From JBCCWR01 sp039193385 (GTDB lineage: Bacteria; Verrucomicrobiota; Verrucomicrobiia; Methylacidiphilales; JBCCWR01), in NCBI GenBank assembly GCA_039193385.1, contig JBCCWR010000030.1:1-20798 (forward strand): 20,798 nucleotides of DNA. Direction: 5' to 3'. Under the pieces are notes generated by a model. The model worked only from the letters and a program-made list of their open reading frames with translations. It was not told where the DNA came from and made no database searches. The position numbers were made by a program, and so were the translations under genes. Shown piece by piece: positions 1-6,004 of the stretch. Each line of letters starts with the position of its first letter. The stretch's first letter is position 1.

Positions 1-768
1 CTGGGAGCTGTTTATAACATGACATTTCATGGACCCGCTATCATGGGACGCTTATTCCAGAGTCTTTTATTCGTTGATAAGGGATATAATGCGTTTCAAG
101 AAGTGGAGGGCACGCTTGAGATAAAGCTGTCAGGCGTAGAATCTATCATGGCGGTTGAAGAAATTTATCCTCAAGCTCGTGGTTATAGTTTTCAGTTTTT
201 CAACACGGCTAAAAGAGGTATCCATAAAATCTGCATGACCCGTCAGGGTGATCTTGAAGAGTTTCTCAAAATCATCAAAAAAAAATACAAAGATCAATCT
301 TTTCAATCATCAGAATATGATAAGGACACCATTCGTGGGGAATATGAATGGCAGATCGGAATGAATCATGAAGATGCAAGCTATTGCGAGTCTTCACAAA
401 TTTGTTTATCTGTCCTTTATCCGCTGTTTCAATGTGCTTATGAAAACCACATCCCACTTCGCATAGAAGTTTTACACCCTACCCTGATTCATAGTGAAAT
501 ATTTTGTATCAACTCAATTTGCCAACGTGAATCACAAATAACTCTTCTGGATGAACACGATGACTGCAGGGAATACTTTCTTGGACTAGATTACATTGGT
601 AAAGCTGTTATAGCCAAGGCTATGGGGGATATTAAATCACCTACAAGTATCCATATCTATAACCATGGCGGCTGCTTCTGCTCAACGATCACTCCCTATC
701 TTGAAATTGGAGATGAAAAATTATGCGTCTGGGAGCGCACTTTGGCCAACCAGGTAAAATCCGTTTAA
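1..768 (+). CDS. HemS/ChuX-like haem-utilisation protein, 5'-truncated by the window edge
   Basis: The reading frame is open from base 1, and the first in-frame ATG (19) lies inside a recognisable domain, so the true start is upstream of the window. The opening residues LGAVYNMT resemble the LGxVMALT motif near the start of a HemS/ChuS repeat. ARGYSFQFFNTAKRGIHKIC resembles the family's GLRRSLQFFDxxGxAVHK segment, and is followed by the usual helix (DLEEFLKIIKKKY). The later half (PLRIEVLHP, then IHIYNHGGCFCSTI) may be a diverged second repeat whose GN(R/P)GC motif has become NHGGC. HemS/ChuX proteins bind haem in the cytoplasm, and some degrade it. The gene converges on fur, which fits an iron role. 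The match is remote and from memory. No haem receptor or haem ABC genes are visible here. About 250 residues remain, against roughly 345 in full-length HemS. Confidence 0.55.
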   Translation: MGAVYNMTFHGPAIMGRLFQSLLFVDKGYNAFQEVEGTLEIKLSGVESIMAVEEIYPQARGYSFQFFNTAKRGIHKICMTRQGDLEEFLKIIKKKYKDQSFQSSEYDKDTIRGEYEWQIGMNHEDASYCESSQICLSVLYPLFQCAYENHIPLRIEVLHPTLIHSEIFCINSICQRESQITLLDEHDDCREYFLGLDYIGKAVIAKAMGDIKSPTSIHIYNHGGCFCSTITPYLEIGDEKLCVWERTLANQVKSV

Positions 769-801
769 ATCATTTAATATCGAACTAATACGTCTTTCAT
801 C

Positions 802-1305
802 TCATTCTTGATCCGATTCCGTATCCTTACGATCACATTGACCCGTACTATTTAGCTCCTGGCAGGTAGCTTCGACTTTGAAGGTCATATTCTTGGGATT
901 AAACCCAAGTTCTTTAATAAGCGCACTCTCTCGTATATCTAAACAAGGATCGTTAAATTCAATAATTTTATTACAGTCCTTACAAATAATGTGATTTTGT
1001 TTAGCTTGGTCAGGCGTGTTTAAATCATAATATTGCTGATCTCTACCAAGATCCAGAGGACGAAGAAACCCTCCTTCTAGCAACAGTTTCAAGGTGCGAT
1101 ACACTGTGGGCCGTGAAACAGAGGCGTCCTCTTGTATAACTTTGTCCCAGAGTTCTTCTGCGTGGAAACAGTCTTTGCTCTGAAAAAGCGTTTCTAAAAT
1201 AGCCAACCGTTGTTTGGTAATACGAAATCCCTTCTTCTGCAGAAAATCTTTTATCTCCTTTTGCAGAAGTGCGTTATTGGTCGAGGGATCTTTAGACTGG
1301 TTCAT
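802..1305 (-). CDS. fur: Fur-family ferric uptake regulator
   Basis: This 167-residue protein has the Fur layout. An N-terminal winged helix (about residues 12-85) carries the recognition region SRPTVYRTLKLLLEGGF (64-80). A dimerisation domain follows with HIICKDC, giving the structural-zinc pair C108/C111. The second cysteine pair is C148 and C157, spaced C-x8-C rather than the usual C-x4-C. HAEEL (48-52) and H105 are likely parts of the metal sites. The subfamily (Fur, Zur or PerR) cannot be proved from sequence, but the surrounding iron importers favour Fur. The ATG at 1305 has no clear Shine-Dalgarno. The gene lies 13 bp after a Cys-rich small gene and is probably co-transcribed with it from a promoter near 1730-1760 that carries an operator-like dyad, which suggests autoregulation. 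It converges on the HemS-like gene with a 33-bp gap and no obvious terminator. Confidence 0.9.
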   Translation of the reverse strand: MNQSKDPSTNNALLQKEIKDFLQKKGFRITKQRLAILETLFQSKDCFHAEELWDKVIQEDASVSRPTVYRTLKLLLEGGFLRPLDLGRDQQYYDLNTPDQAKQNHIICKDCNKIIEFNDPCLDIRESALIKELGFNPKNMTFKVEATCQELNSTGQCDRKDTESDQE

Positions 1306-1318
1306 ACATTAATATATT

Positions 1319-1711
1319 TTAGCGATAACGAAATTGTAGCTTAATATCTGTTTCTTTGTAGGAGCGATCATGATGCATTGAGCGTATCACTTTCATGCAG
1401 TATCCCTGAAGATCATAAGCGTCCGCAACTTTAAAGGGGAAAGACTCTAAGAGTTGTGTACATTGTTTTGAAACAGCTTCAACTTCTACTGTGCTTTCCA
1501 GCCAGTTCCTTAAACAACAGATTTCATCGTCGTTACATAGAGATGACGCAAAATCAAAATATGCCCTAACGCAACGACCAGGCTGAGTTTGACTGCGTGC
1601 GTGAAAACGAAACTCAAGAATATCATCTGCTAGATAAGGACATTTTTTACAAATAGACGCCAGGGTTTGATCAATCTTTACCCACGTATCCAGATTACTT
1701 ACCGATTCCAT
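1319..1711 (-). CDS. Cysteine-rich small protein of unknown function, upstream of fur
   Basis: I do not recognise this 130-residue protein. It is soluble, with no signal peptide or membrane segment, and contains eight cysteines: a CKKC pair near residue 21, single cysteines in GRC and SLC, an adjacent CC pair, and two more towards the C-terminus. That pattern suggests metal binding or redox chemistry, but no family motif was identified. The C-terminus is basic and aromatic. The ATG at 1711 is chosen because it is the only early start, and a 6-bp hairpin abuts it. The gene ends 13 bp before fur on the same strand, so the two are probably one transcript. An operator-like dyad at 1732-1750 would place it under the same iron control. 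A role in iron handling is inference from position only. Confidence 0.65.
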   Translation of the reverse strand: MESVSNLDTWVKIDQTLASICKKCPYLADDILEFRFHARSQTQPGRCVRAYFDFASSLCNDDEICCLRNWLESTVEVEAVSKQCTQLLESFPFKVADAYDLQGYCMKVIRSMHHDRSYKETDIKLQFRYR

Positions 1712-1732
1712 AGCAGTAAGATATTGCTGCTA
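1711..1732 (-). repeat. Small hairpin abutting the start codon of the Cys-rich gene
   Basis: TAGCAG (1711-1716) and CTGCTA (1727-1732) are perfect 6-bp inverted arms with a 10-nt loop. In the minus-strand transcript the last paired base is the A of the ATG start codon, so folding would partly mask initiation. The stem is short and may be chance. Confidence 0.35.
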
Positions 1733-1750
1733 TTGAAAGTCAGTATCAAT
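1732..1750 (-). promoter_or_regulatory. Fur-box-like operator upstream of the Cys-rich/fur operon
   Basis: On the minus strand this reads ATTGATACTGACTTTCAAT, a 9-1-9 dyad of the form ATTGA-n9-TCAAT. Its central 15 bases (TGATACTGACTTTCA) match the published Fur core TGATAATnATTATCA at 11 of 14 defined positions. It lies 21 bp upstream of the start codon. Related dyads occur at 5821-5839, 5863-5881 and 10987-11005 in front of other iron genes, which raises confidence beyond what this single match would give. The binding protein is inferred to be Fur. Confidence 0.55.
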
Positions 1751-1760
1751 CAAAAATTAC

Positions 1761-1788
1761 AAAGAAACCCTTCTGAAAGGGCTTCTTT
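1761..1788 (-). terminator. Intrinsic terminator after the 62-residue Cys-rich gene
   Basis: Two 12-nt arms (1761-1772 and 1777-1788) pair at 11 of 12 positions around a 4-nt loop. On the minus strand the descending arm ends in TTTCTTT and is followed by TAATTTTT, a usable though interrupted U-tract. It lies 18 bases beyond the stop codon of the 62-residue gene and just upstream of the operator at 1732-1750, so it separates the two transcription units. Confidence 0.65.
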
Positions 1789-1805
1789 ATAGGCACATGC
1801 GCTGA

Positions 1806-1994
1806 TTACTTAGCTTGGAAATCTCCACACCAATCATCTGATGATGTTACAGGAAAGCGTGACTCAATTTTGGTCTCACTATCAACATCAAAAACAATTG
1901 TCTGTGGTGCATGACGTCGGCATTCACCAGTAACATCTTTTGCACTCCAGTGCTTACAAGTAGAACATGTGTTTATAGCTGTTTTCGTAGACAT
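1806..1994 (-). CDS. Small Cys-rich protein (CxxC...GECRRHAP...DDWCGDF type)
   Basis: This 62-residue protein carries four cysteines in the pattern C-x2-C-x2-W ... GECRRHAP ... P-V-T-S-S-D-D-W-C-G-D-F. Short proteins with a CxxC, a C-R-R-x-x-P motif and a closing DDWCGxF are widespread and generally annotated as hypothetical. The four cysteines could bind one zinc, iron or Fe-S centre. No signal peptide is present. The start is supported by AAGAGG seven bases before the ATG. It has its own terminator at 1761-1788. It lies between the FTR1 permease and the fur operon, so a link to metal handling is plausible but unproven. Confidence 0.75.
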   Translation of the reverse strand: MSTKTAINTCSTCKHWSAKDVTGECRRHAPQTIVFDVDSETKIESRFPVTSSDDWCGDFQAK

Positions 1995-2033
1995 ATTTAA
2001 CCTCTTCGTTTGATTGTTTAAAGTGACCTCCCA

Positions 2034-2051
2034 TGAAGGACCACACCTTCA
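2034..2051 (-). repeat. Small stem-loop in the leader of the 62-residue gene
   Basis: TGAAGG (2034-2039) and CCTTCA (2046-2051) form a 6-bp stem with a 6-nt loop, about 40 bases upstream of the start codon at 1994. If transcription starts upstream, this would fold in the mRNA leader. Function is unknown. Confidence 0.3.
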
Positions 2052-2089
2052 ATATGTACTACTTTTTATTTCTCACAAGTTATTGAATT

Positions 2090-2133
2090 AAAAAACTGCG
2101 CTTCTTGTTTCTGCATATCATTCGCAACAAGAA
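2090..2133 (-). terminator. Possible weak terminator downstream of the FTR1 gene
   Basis: TTCTTGTT (2102-2109) and AACAAGAA (2126-2133) form 8-bp inverted arms around a 16-nt loop. On the minus strand they are followed after six bases by six T residues (2090-2095). This is about 120 bases past the FTR1 stop codon. The large loop and the gap before the T-run make it weak. The rest of the 1995-2252 intergenic space is AT-rich and I see no gene in it. Confidence 0.35.
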
Positions 2134-2252
2134 ACACTAAGGGTTTATGGGCCATAGTCTTAAAGCATACTTAATAAAAAGAACCTCTAGATCTTATTTA
2201 TTAGTAATAAAAGTTTCATTTTTAAAATGCATAAGGCTGCCCAATGACGACT

Positions 2253-4655
2253 TTAAGTAGCTTGAGAGATCTCTTTTTTAACCATGATTTTATTTTGCTC
2301 TGCCTGAACAGAAGGAACTCGATTTAGAACTTCTTTTGATTTTTTAAACCAGGGAAGGCGTTTATGGAATTTCACCCAAAACCAGGCTAGTCCGACATAG
2401 CTTAAAGCACCTATTGGAATCAAGATACCTTCCCATGAAGGATAAAGACCAAACCAGAGACCCATCCAGCCCGGTATATCTAATTCGTGAATAGGATGCA
2501 CAGGCAACCAGCCTACCGTTTGAAATAAACGCACTGTCTTACCAACAAAAGTCATGAGAATAGAAACGACTAAAATCCCCGTTACTACAAGCAGCTTACG
2601 TTGCGGCAATTTTTTACCCATTACTAAAATGGCGTAACCAATTCCACTTATGGTGATGGCTCCGATACCAAGCCCAATAATGGATGGTTTCCAACCGCCC
2701 TCAAGTATGAGCGACTGAATAAAGATTGTTGTCTCAAAACCTTCGCGAAATACTGTAGCAAAACCAACACCGACCATGGCTAATCCTTCCCAATTCTTCC
2801 TGGTCACACTCACAGCAGATCGACTCAATTGGCGTAGACGTGCATTCCATTCTGACCAATAGAATTTATGGAAAACCCAATTTGTCACCATGAGCAAAAT
2901 TGCGACAGCAAGGGCTGAAACAACTGCTTCCAAAATTTCCCCATAACGGCTTAAAGACTGAATGAAGGTGTTAGAAATAATAAATAAGACGATGCTAGCG
3001 GCTAAAGCTAACCATGCCCCCAAAGCTAAACGGTTTCTTTTTAGTTCGTTCTCTCTACCACGAAAACCAGCCAATAATGCAGCCAAAATAATCACGGCCT
3101 CCAGACCCTCACGCGTAGCAATCGTAAAACCTGTAAAACCTACGGTAAAAGGCGACAAACCTACTTTGAGCACAGATTCGCTTTCTTGCAGCATCTGCGT
3201 GGCATAAGTATAAGCCGCATGCAGTTCATCCTCTGGCAGGCGACGATCCAGTGCCGCTTTAATTCCTAATTTTTCTTTATTGCCACCAATAAAAGAGGCT
3301 TCCGCTTGCAAAGCCAAATCAGGATCTCGCGGCATTAAACGAGCTTCAATTTCCAGATCAAAGGTCGTATAAGCCTCTAGGCGGTAGCGCTCTGCATCAC
3401 GCCATTCATCATTTAATGCAGCTTGAAGAGATTGCCCTAAAAAGGCTCTCACCTCCAGTCCGGCTTCGTCGACAGCATCACGCGTATTGCCCGAGCGCCG
3501 CAAACTCATTACAAAATCTTCTGTAAGTATATTCTGCGTCTCTTTAACTAATGATTCAACTTCCTTAGCTTTGACCTTATTGGCAATAGCAATTTGTAAT
3601 TTTTCTAATTTAGACTCGAGTCTACCCCAGTTTTTATCTACCGCTTCAGCTTTCGTCTTTTGCCATATGGGATAGAGCTCACGCAATATCTGACGCGTTT
3701 TTAAGGTAAAAGCTTTTGCTTCCTGATACTCGATAGGAATAACTATCTTACTATCACGAATACCCGCTCGGTATTCCATAGGAATAAGCCGTATGAGTTT
3801 TAATGTCAGGCGTTCCAAACGCTTGGCATCTTCTGCGGTTAAGAGATTAGGCAAGGTGCTTTCTAGTTGATTACGCCATTGCTTAAAATCAGCTAAGGTT
3901 GATGGCCCTTGCTCTTGCCCTTGCCCTTGCCCGGAAGATACGATCTTTTGAGAAATGTGTTTCGACTCTTTGATCACACTGGATCTACTATCTTTTTGTG
4001 TATCATCAATGAGTAAGGTGAGTTGAGCTGGAAAATTAGCTAAAGATTCGACTTCAGCCATACGTGCTGCCAGAAGCTCAGGTGTAGCGCGGTTTTGCAG
4101 AATCAGGGAAGCAATACTCTGCGTCTTTTCTCTAACTCGAGTAGACTGCCATTGAATATACTCCTTCACTAAGAGTTTGGTAATCTGTTCATTGCCTCCA
4201 GTTGATTTTCCCAAACGATGAAGAGCCAATGCTCCATCTATAGCACTGGCATACTTGGGCAGATCAATCAATGCCCTCCATTCTTTTGTCTTTGAAACAT
4301 CCCCTGCGCGTAAGCTTTGCATCATTTCCAAAGCCAGGATGTGTTGCAAACGTCCTTTCATTCTGCCGGTAAGTTCCGTCAGATCTTGCTTGCTGAGCTG
4401 ATTTGTATTCTGGGAGGTAATTTTCCAAAGCTCTTTGGAAGATGGATGTTGAAGATCTAAAGCAACCTTTTCATTAGGGTGAGGAATCGTCTTGATAGCT
4501 ACAGCAAGATCATCAGCATAAAGGTGTAACGCAGATTGGTTTAATTTTTCTTGAACCTCGTAATAATGATCCATGACATCAGCGCAGACACTTGAGCCGA
4601 GGAAGACTGTCATTACCCCTAATACAATAGGGCTTTTTTCAAACACGTTTCTCAT
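2253..4655 (-). CDS. FTR1-family high-affinity iron permease with long periplasmic N-terminal domain
   Basis: The chosen ATG at 4655 gives 800 residues with a clear signal peptide (hydrophobic core ending SSVCA, about residues 1-25) and AGGGGG about 11 bases upstream. The frame stays open to 4790, but the extra 45 codons would cross a perfect hairpin and bury the signal peptide. Residues about 26-500 form a helical, presumably periplasmic domain. The C-terminal part, about 505-770, is the FTR1 permease with two hallmark RExxE motifs, R515-EGLE and R637-EGFE, which bind and pass ferric iron, and several membrane helices. Family members import iron together with a periplasmic imelysin-type or P19-type partner, and an imelysin-like gene lies immediately upstream. 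A short Gly-Gln repeat near residue 245 is probably a linker. The FTR1 domain assignment is confident; the N-terminal domain is not assigned. Confidence 0.88.
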   Translation of the reverse strand: MRNVFEKSPIVLGVMTVFLGSSVCADVMDHYYEVQEKLNQSALHLYADDLAVAIKTIPHPNEKVALDLQHPSSKELWKITSQNTNQLSKQDLTELTGRMKGRLQHILALEMMQSLRAGDVSKTKEWRALIDLPKYASAIDGALALHRLGKSTGGNEQITKLLVKEYIQWQSTRVREKTQSIASLILQNRATPELLAARMAEVESLANFPAQLTLLIDDTQKDSRSSVIKESKHISQKIVSSGQGQGQEQGPSTLADFKQWRNQLESTLPNLLTAEDAKRLERLTLKLIRLIPMEYRAGIRDSKIVIPIEYQEAKAFTLKTRQILRELYPIWQKTKAEAVDKNWGRLESKLEKLQIAIANKVKAKEVESLVKETQNILTEDFVMSLRRSGNTRDAVDEAGLEVRAFLGQSLQAALNDEWRDAERYRLEAYTTFDLEIEARLMPRDPDLALQAEASFIGGNKEKLGIKAALDRRLPEDELHAAYTYATQMLQESESVLKVGLSPFTVGFTGFTIATREGLEAVIILAALLAGFRGRENELKRNRLALGAWLALAASIVLFIISNTFIQSLSRYGEILEAVVSALAVAILLMVTNWVFHKFYWSEWNARLRQLSRSAVSVTRKNWEGLAMVGVGFATVFREGFETTIFIQSLILEGGWKPSIIGLGIGAITISGIGYAILVMGKKLPQRKLLVVTGILVVSILMTFVGKTVRLFQTVGWLPVHPIHELDIPGWMGLWFGLYPSWEGILIPIGALSYVGLAWFWVKFHKRLPWFKKSKEVLNRVPSVQAEQNKIMVKKEISQAT
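3906..3932. repeat. Hexamer tandem repeat inside the FTR1 gene
   Basis: Four CCCTTG-type units in a row (one with a single substitution, CTCTTG) plus CCC encode a Gly-Gln/Glu linker near residue 245 of the permease precursor. As the unit is six bases, slippage would change the linker length by two residues without breaking the frame. Confidence 0.7.
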
Positions 4656-4682
4656 TATTAAAACTATCCCCCTAGACTTAGA

Positions 4683-4713
4683 CATCCCTGTGCAGAGGAT
4701 CTGCACAGGGATG
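4683..4713 (-). repeat. Perfect 14-bp hairpin between the imelysin-like and FTR1 genes
   Basis: The arms 4683-4696 and 4700-4713 are exact reverse complements (CATCCCTGTGCAGA and its complement) around a 3-nt loop. The structure sits in the gap between two same-strand genes, ending 28 bases before the FTR1 start. No U-tract follows, so it is not a typical terminator. An mRNA-stability or processing element that lets the soluble protein be made in excess of the permease is a reasonable inference. Confidence 0.75.
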
Positions 4714-4791
4714 AAGCGTAAGACAAAACCAGCTACACTGGTTATAATCTTGCAGTTGTTAGTTAGTTTTAGACAGAAGATAATACACAAT

Positions 4792-5814
4792 TTAGGATTT
4801 AATTAATGCATAAGCCTGTTCAATTTGAGGAACAAGCTTATCCGTGCGGCTTTTAGCCTGACTTGCCAACTCATCAATCAATGAAGCATTTAATTTACCA
4901 CTAACCTCTTGAGAAGCTAGAGCATCAAGAAAACTCATGATACCATCATAACCAGCAATGATTGCTTTGTTTAAAGCTTTGTCTTTCTGACCTACTTCGT
5001 TCTGAACAGCTTTATAGATAACATAACAGCTACTCATTATGCCTTTCATGTCAGATACGCGGCTCACTGCATAAAAACGGCCGCTTTTCTCTTCACTAAA
5101 TTTACTCTCTTTCCATTCTTCAAAATACTCAGAAAGTGTAGGAGTCATTTCGATCATGGCTCCAAAGAGATCATCCGTAGTGGGATTCCAAGCTTTCGAA
5201 TCGCTTAAAAGTTCGCCAACCTTACGGTCTGTATCTTCAGCTACGGCTGTAAGAACTTCAGTTTTAGGAAGAGACTCGCGAGCAACCATCTTACCATCAC
5301 CATCGAGATCTATAGGAACAATCCAGCGTGAATCGCCACCCCACAGTGCTGGTTCAATGATGTAAGTGAAAGAGGGCCCTTGACGATCAATAACCTCTCC
5401 ATTGCTTAACTTCAGAACAACATCCGCCACATCTTCAGGTCCTTCGGATTTAGGAACACCTGCATCAAGGTAAACATCATAGTGCGATAGGGAAGGAACA
5501 CCTGCCACGATACCCTCAACAGTTTCATAACCAAAGCTGTCCATAGCCTTGTAATTCTCCTGCATCTTTTTAACGAGATCTTCAACTCCTACCAAATCAT
5601 CCGCATAAGCCTTTTTATAACTGCCAAATGTTTCGATCTTCTCATCATATTTCTGGGCATTTTTGACAAAATCAGCGGATGCAGTTTTCATTTTGCTCAC
5701 ACGGCTTACAAGATATTCTTTAACCTCATCACCTGCGCTACTTGCTGCAAGAGAATTTACAGAAAAAAACACGGCCATTAAAGACGCGCTAATGAGTGAT
5801 ATCTGTTTATTCAT
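4792..5814 (-). CDS. Imelysin-like periplasmic iron-uptake protein with an EF-hand loop
   Basis: Starting at the ATG at 5814 the protein has 340 residues and a good signal peptide (MNKQISLISASLMAVFF, cleavage after SLAA). The open frame upstream to 5910 would put 32 residues before the signal and run through the operator, so it is rejected. The segment VEGIVAGVPSLSHYDVYLDAG and the later YIIEPALWGG recall imelysin/EfeO-type proteins, but the usual H-x-x-E metal motif is not evident. Residues 169-180 (DLDGDGKMVARE) form a canonical EF-hand calcium loop, with acidic residues at positions 1, 3, 5 and 12 and Gly at 6. The gene precedes the FTR1 permease by about 136 bp. The role, delivering iron to the permease, is inferred from that pairing. 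No Shine-Dalgarno is visible, and the predicted leader may be very short. Confidence 0.6.
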   Translation of the reverse strand: MNKQISLISASLMAVFFSVNSLAASSAGDEVKEYLVSRVSKMKTASADFVKNAQKYDEKIETFGSYKKAYADDLVGVEDLVKKMQENYKAMDSFGYETVEGIVAGVPSLSHYDVYLDAGVPKSEGPEDVADVVLKLSNGEVIDRQGPSFTYIIEPALWGGDSRWIVPIDLDGDGKMVARESLPKTEVLTAVAEDTDRKVGELLSDSKAWNPTTDDLFGAMIEMTPTLSEYFEEWKESKFSEEKSGRFYAVSRVSDMKGIMSSCYVIYKAVQNEVGQKDKALNKAIIAGYDGIMSFLDALASQEVSGKLNASLIDELASQAKSRTDKLVPQIEQAYALIKS

Positions 5815-5818
5815 ATTG

Positions 5819-5883
5819 TTATTGAGACTTGATATCAAAAATAACTTGTGCGTCAACGATTTTTTGATACTTAGTCTCAATAA
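5819..5883 (-). promoter_or_regulatory. Double Fur-box-like operator in a long inverted repeat
   Basis: Two 23-nt arms (5819-5841 and 5861-5883) are complementary at 20 of 23 positions, separated by 19 bases. Each arm holds a dyad of the ATTGA-n9-TCAAT type: ATTGAGACTTGATATCAAA (5821-5839) and TTTGATACTTAGTCTCAAT (5863-5881). Their 15-base cores match TGATAATnATTATCA at 10 and 11 of 14 positions. The first overlaps the predicted -10 and the second lies upstream of the -35, a geometry suited to repression by iron-loaded Fur. If transcribed, the same repeat could also fold as an RNA hairpin. Confidence 0.6.
5829..5856 (-). promoter_or_regulatory. Predicted sigma70-type promoter of the imelysin/FTR1 operon
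   Basis: On the minus strand, TTGACG (5851-5856) and TATCAA (5829-5834) are separated by 16 bases. The -35 matches consensus at 5 of 6 and the -10 at 4 of 6. Transcription would start near 5822, only about 8 bases before the ATG at 5814, which would explain the missing Shine-Dalgarno. Confidence 0.45.
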
Positions 5884-5943
5884 GATGAAGTTGCGAATTA
5901 TTTTAAACAAGACATCTTGTGAAATTCACCTATTCAATTGATG

Positions 5944-5977
5944 GGTAATTACCAATAAAAACTTGCCTTGCTATATG
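5944..5977 (+). promoter_or_regulatory. Predicted promoter of the porin gene with a GGTAATTACC palindrome
   Basis: TTACCA (5949-5954) and TATATG (5972-5977) are spaced by 17 bases, each matching consensus at 4 of 6. Transcription would start near 5984, about 20 bases before the ATG. A perfect 10-bp palindrome, GGTAATTACC (5944-5953), overlaps the -35 and could be an operator. It does not resemble the iron-operator dyads nearby. Confidence 0.35.
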
Positions 5978-6004
5978 AAATAGCTTAGACAAACTATGTA
6001 AGTT

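Noticed and set aside
2197..2211. AT-only palindrome TTTATTAGTAATAAA considered as an operator or terminator
   Set aside because: The stem is entirely A-T apart from the centre and lies in AT-rich intergenic DNA, so chance is a sufficient explanation.
3906..3932. Repeat considered as a CRISPR or regulatory repeat
   Set aside because: The unit is only six bases, contiguous and in frame, coding for a Gly-Gln linker; there are no spacers.
4656..4790. Upstream extension of the FTR1 permease frame
   Set aside because: It would translate through a perfect hairpin and bury a clear signal peptide; the ATG at 4655 has a Shine-Dalgarno.
5815..5910. Upstream extension of the imelysin-like frame
   Set aside because: It would run through the promoter/operator repeat and put 32 residues before a good signal peptide.
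5663..5941. 92-codon plus-strand frame antisense to the imelysin-like gene
   Set aside because: It covers the signal peptide and operator region in antisense, has no family features and no ribosome site.
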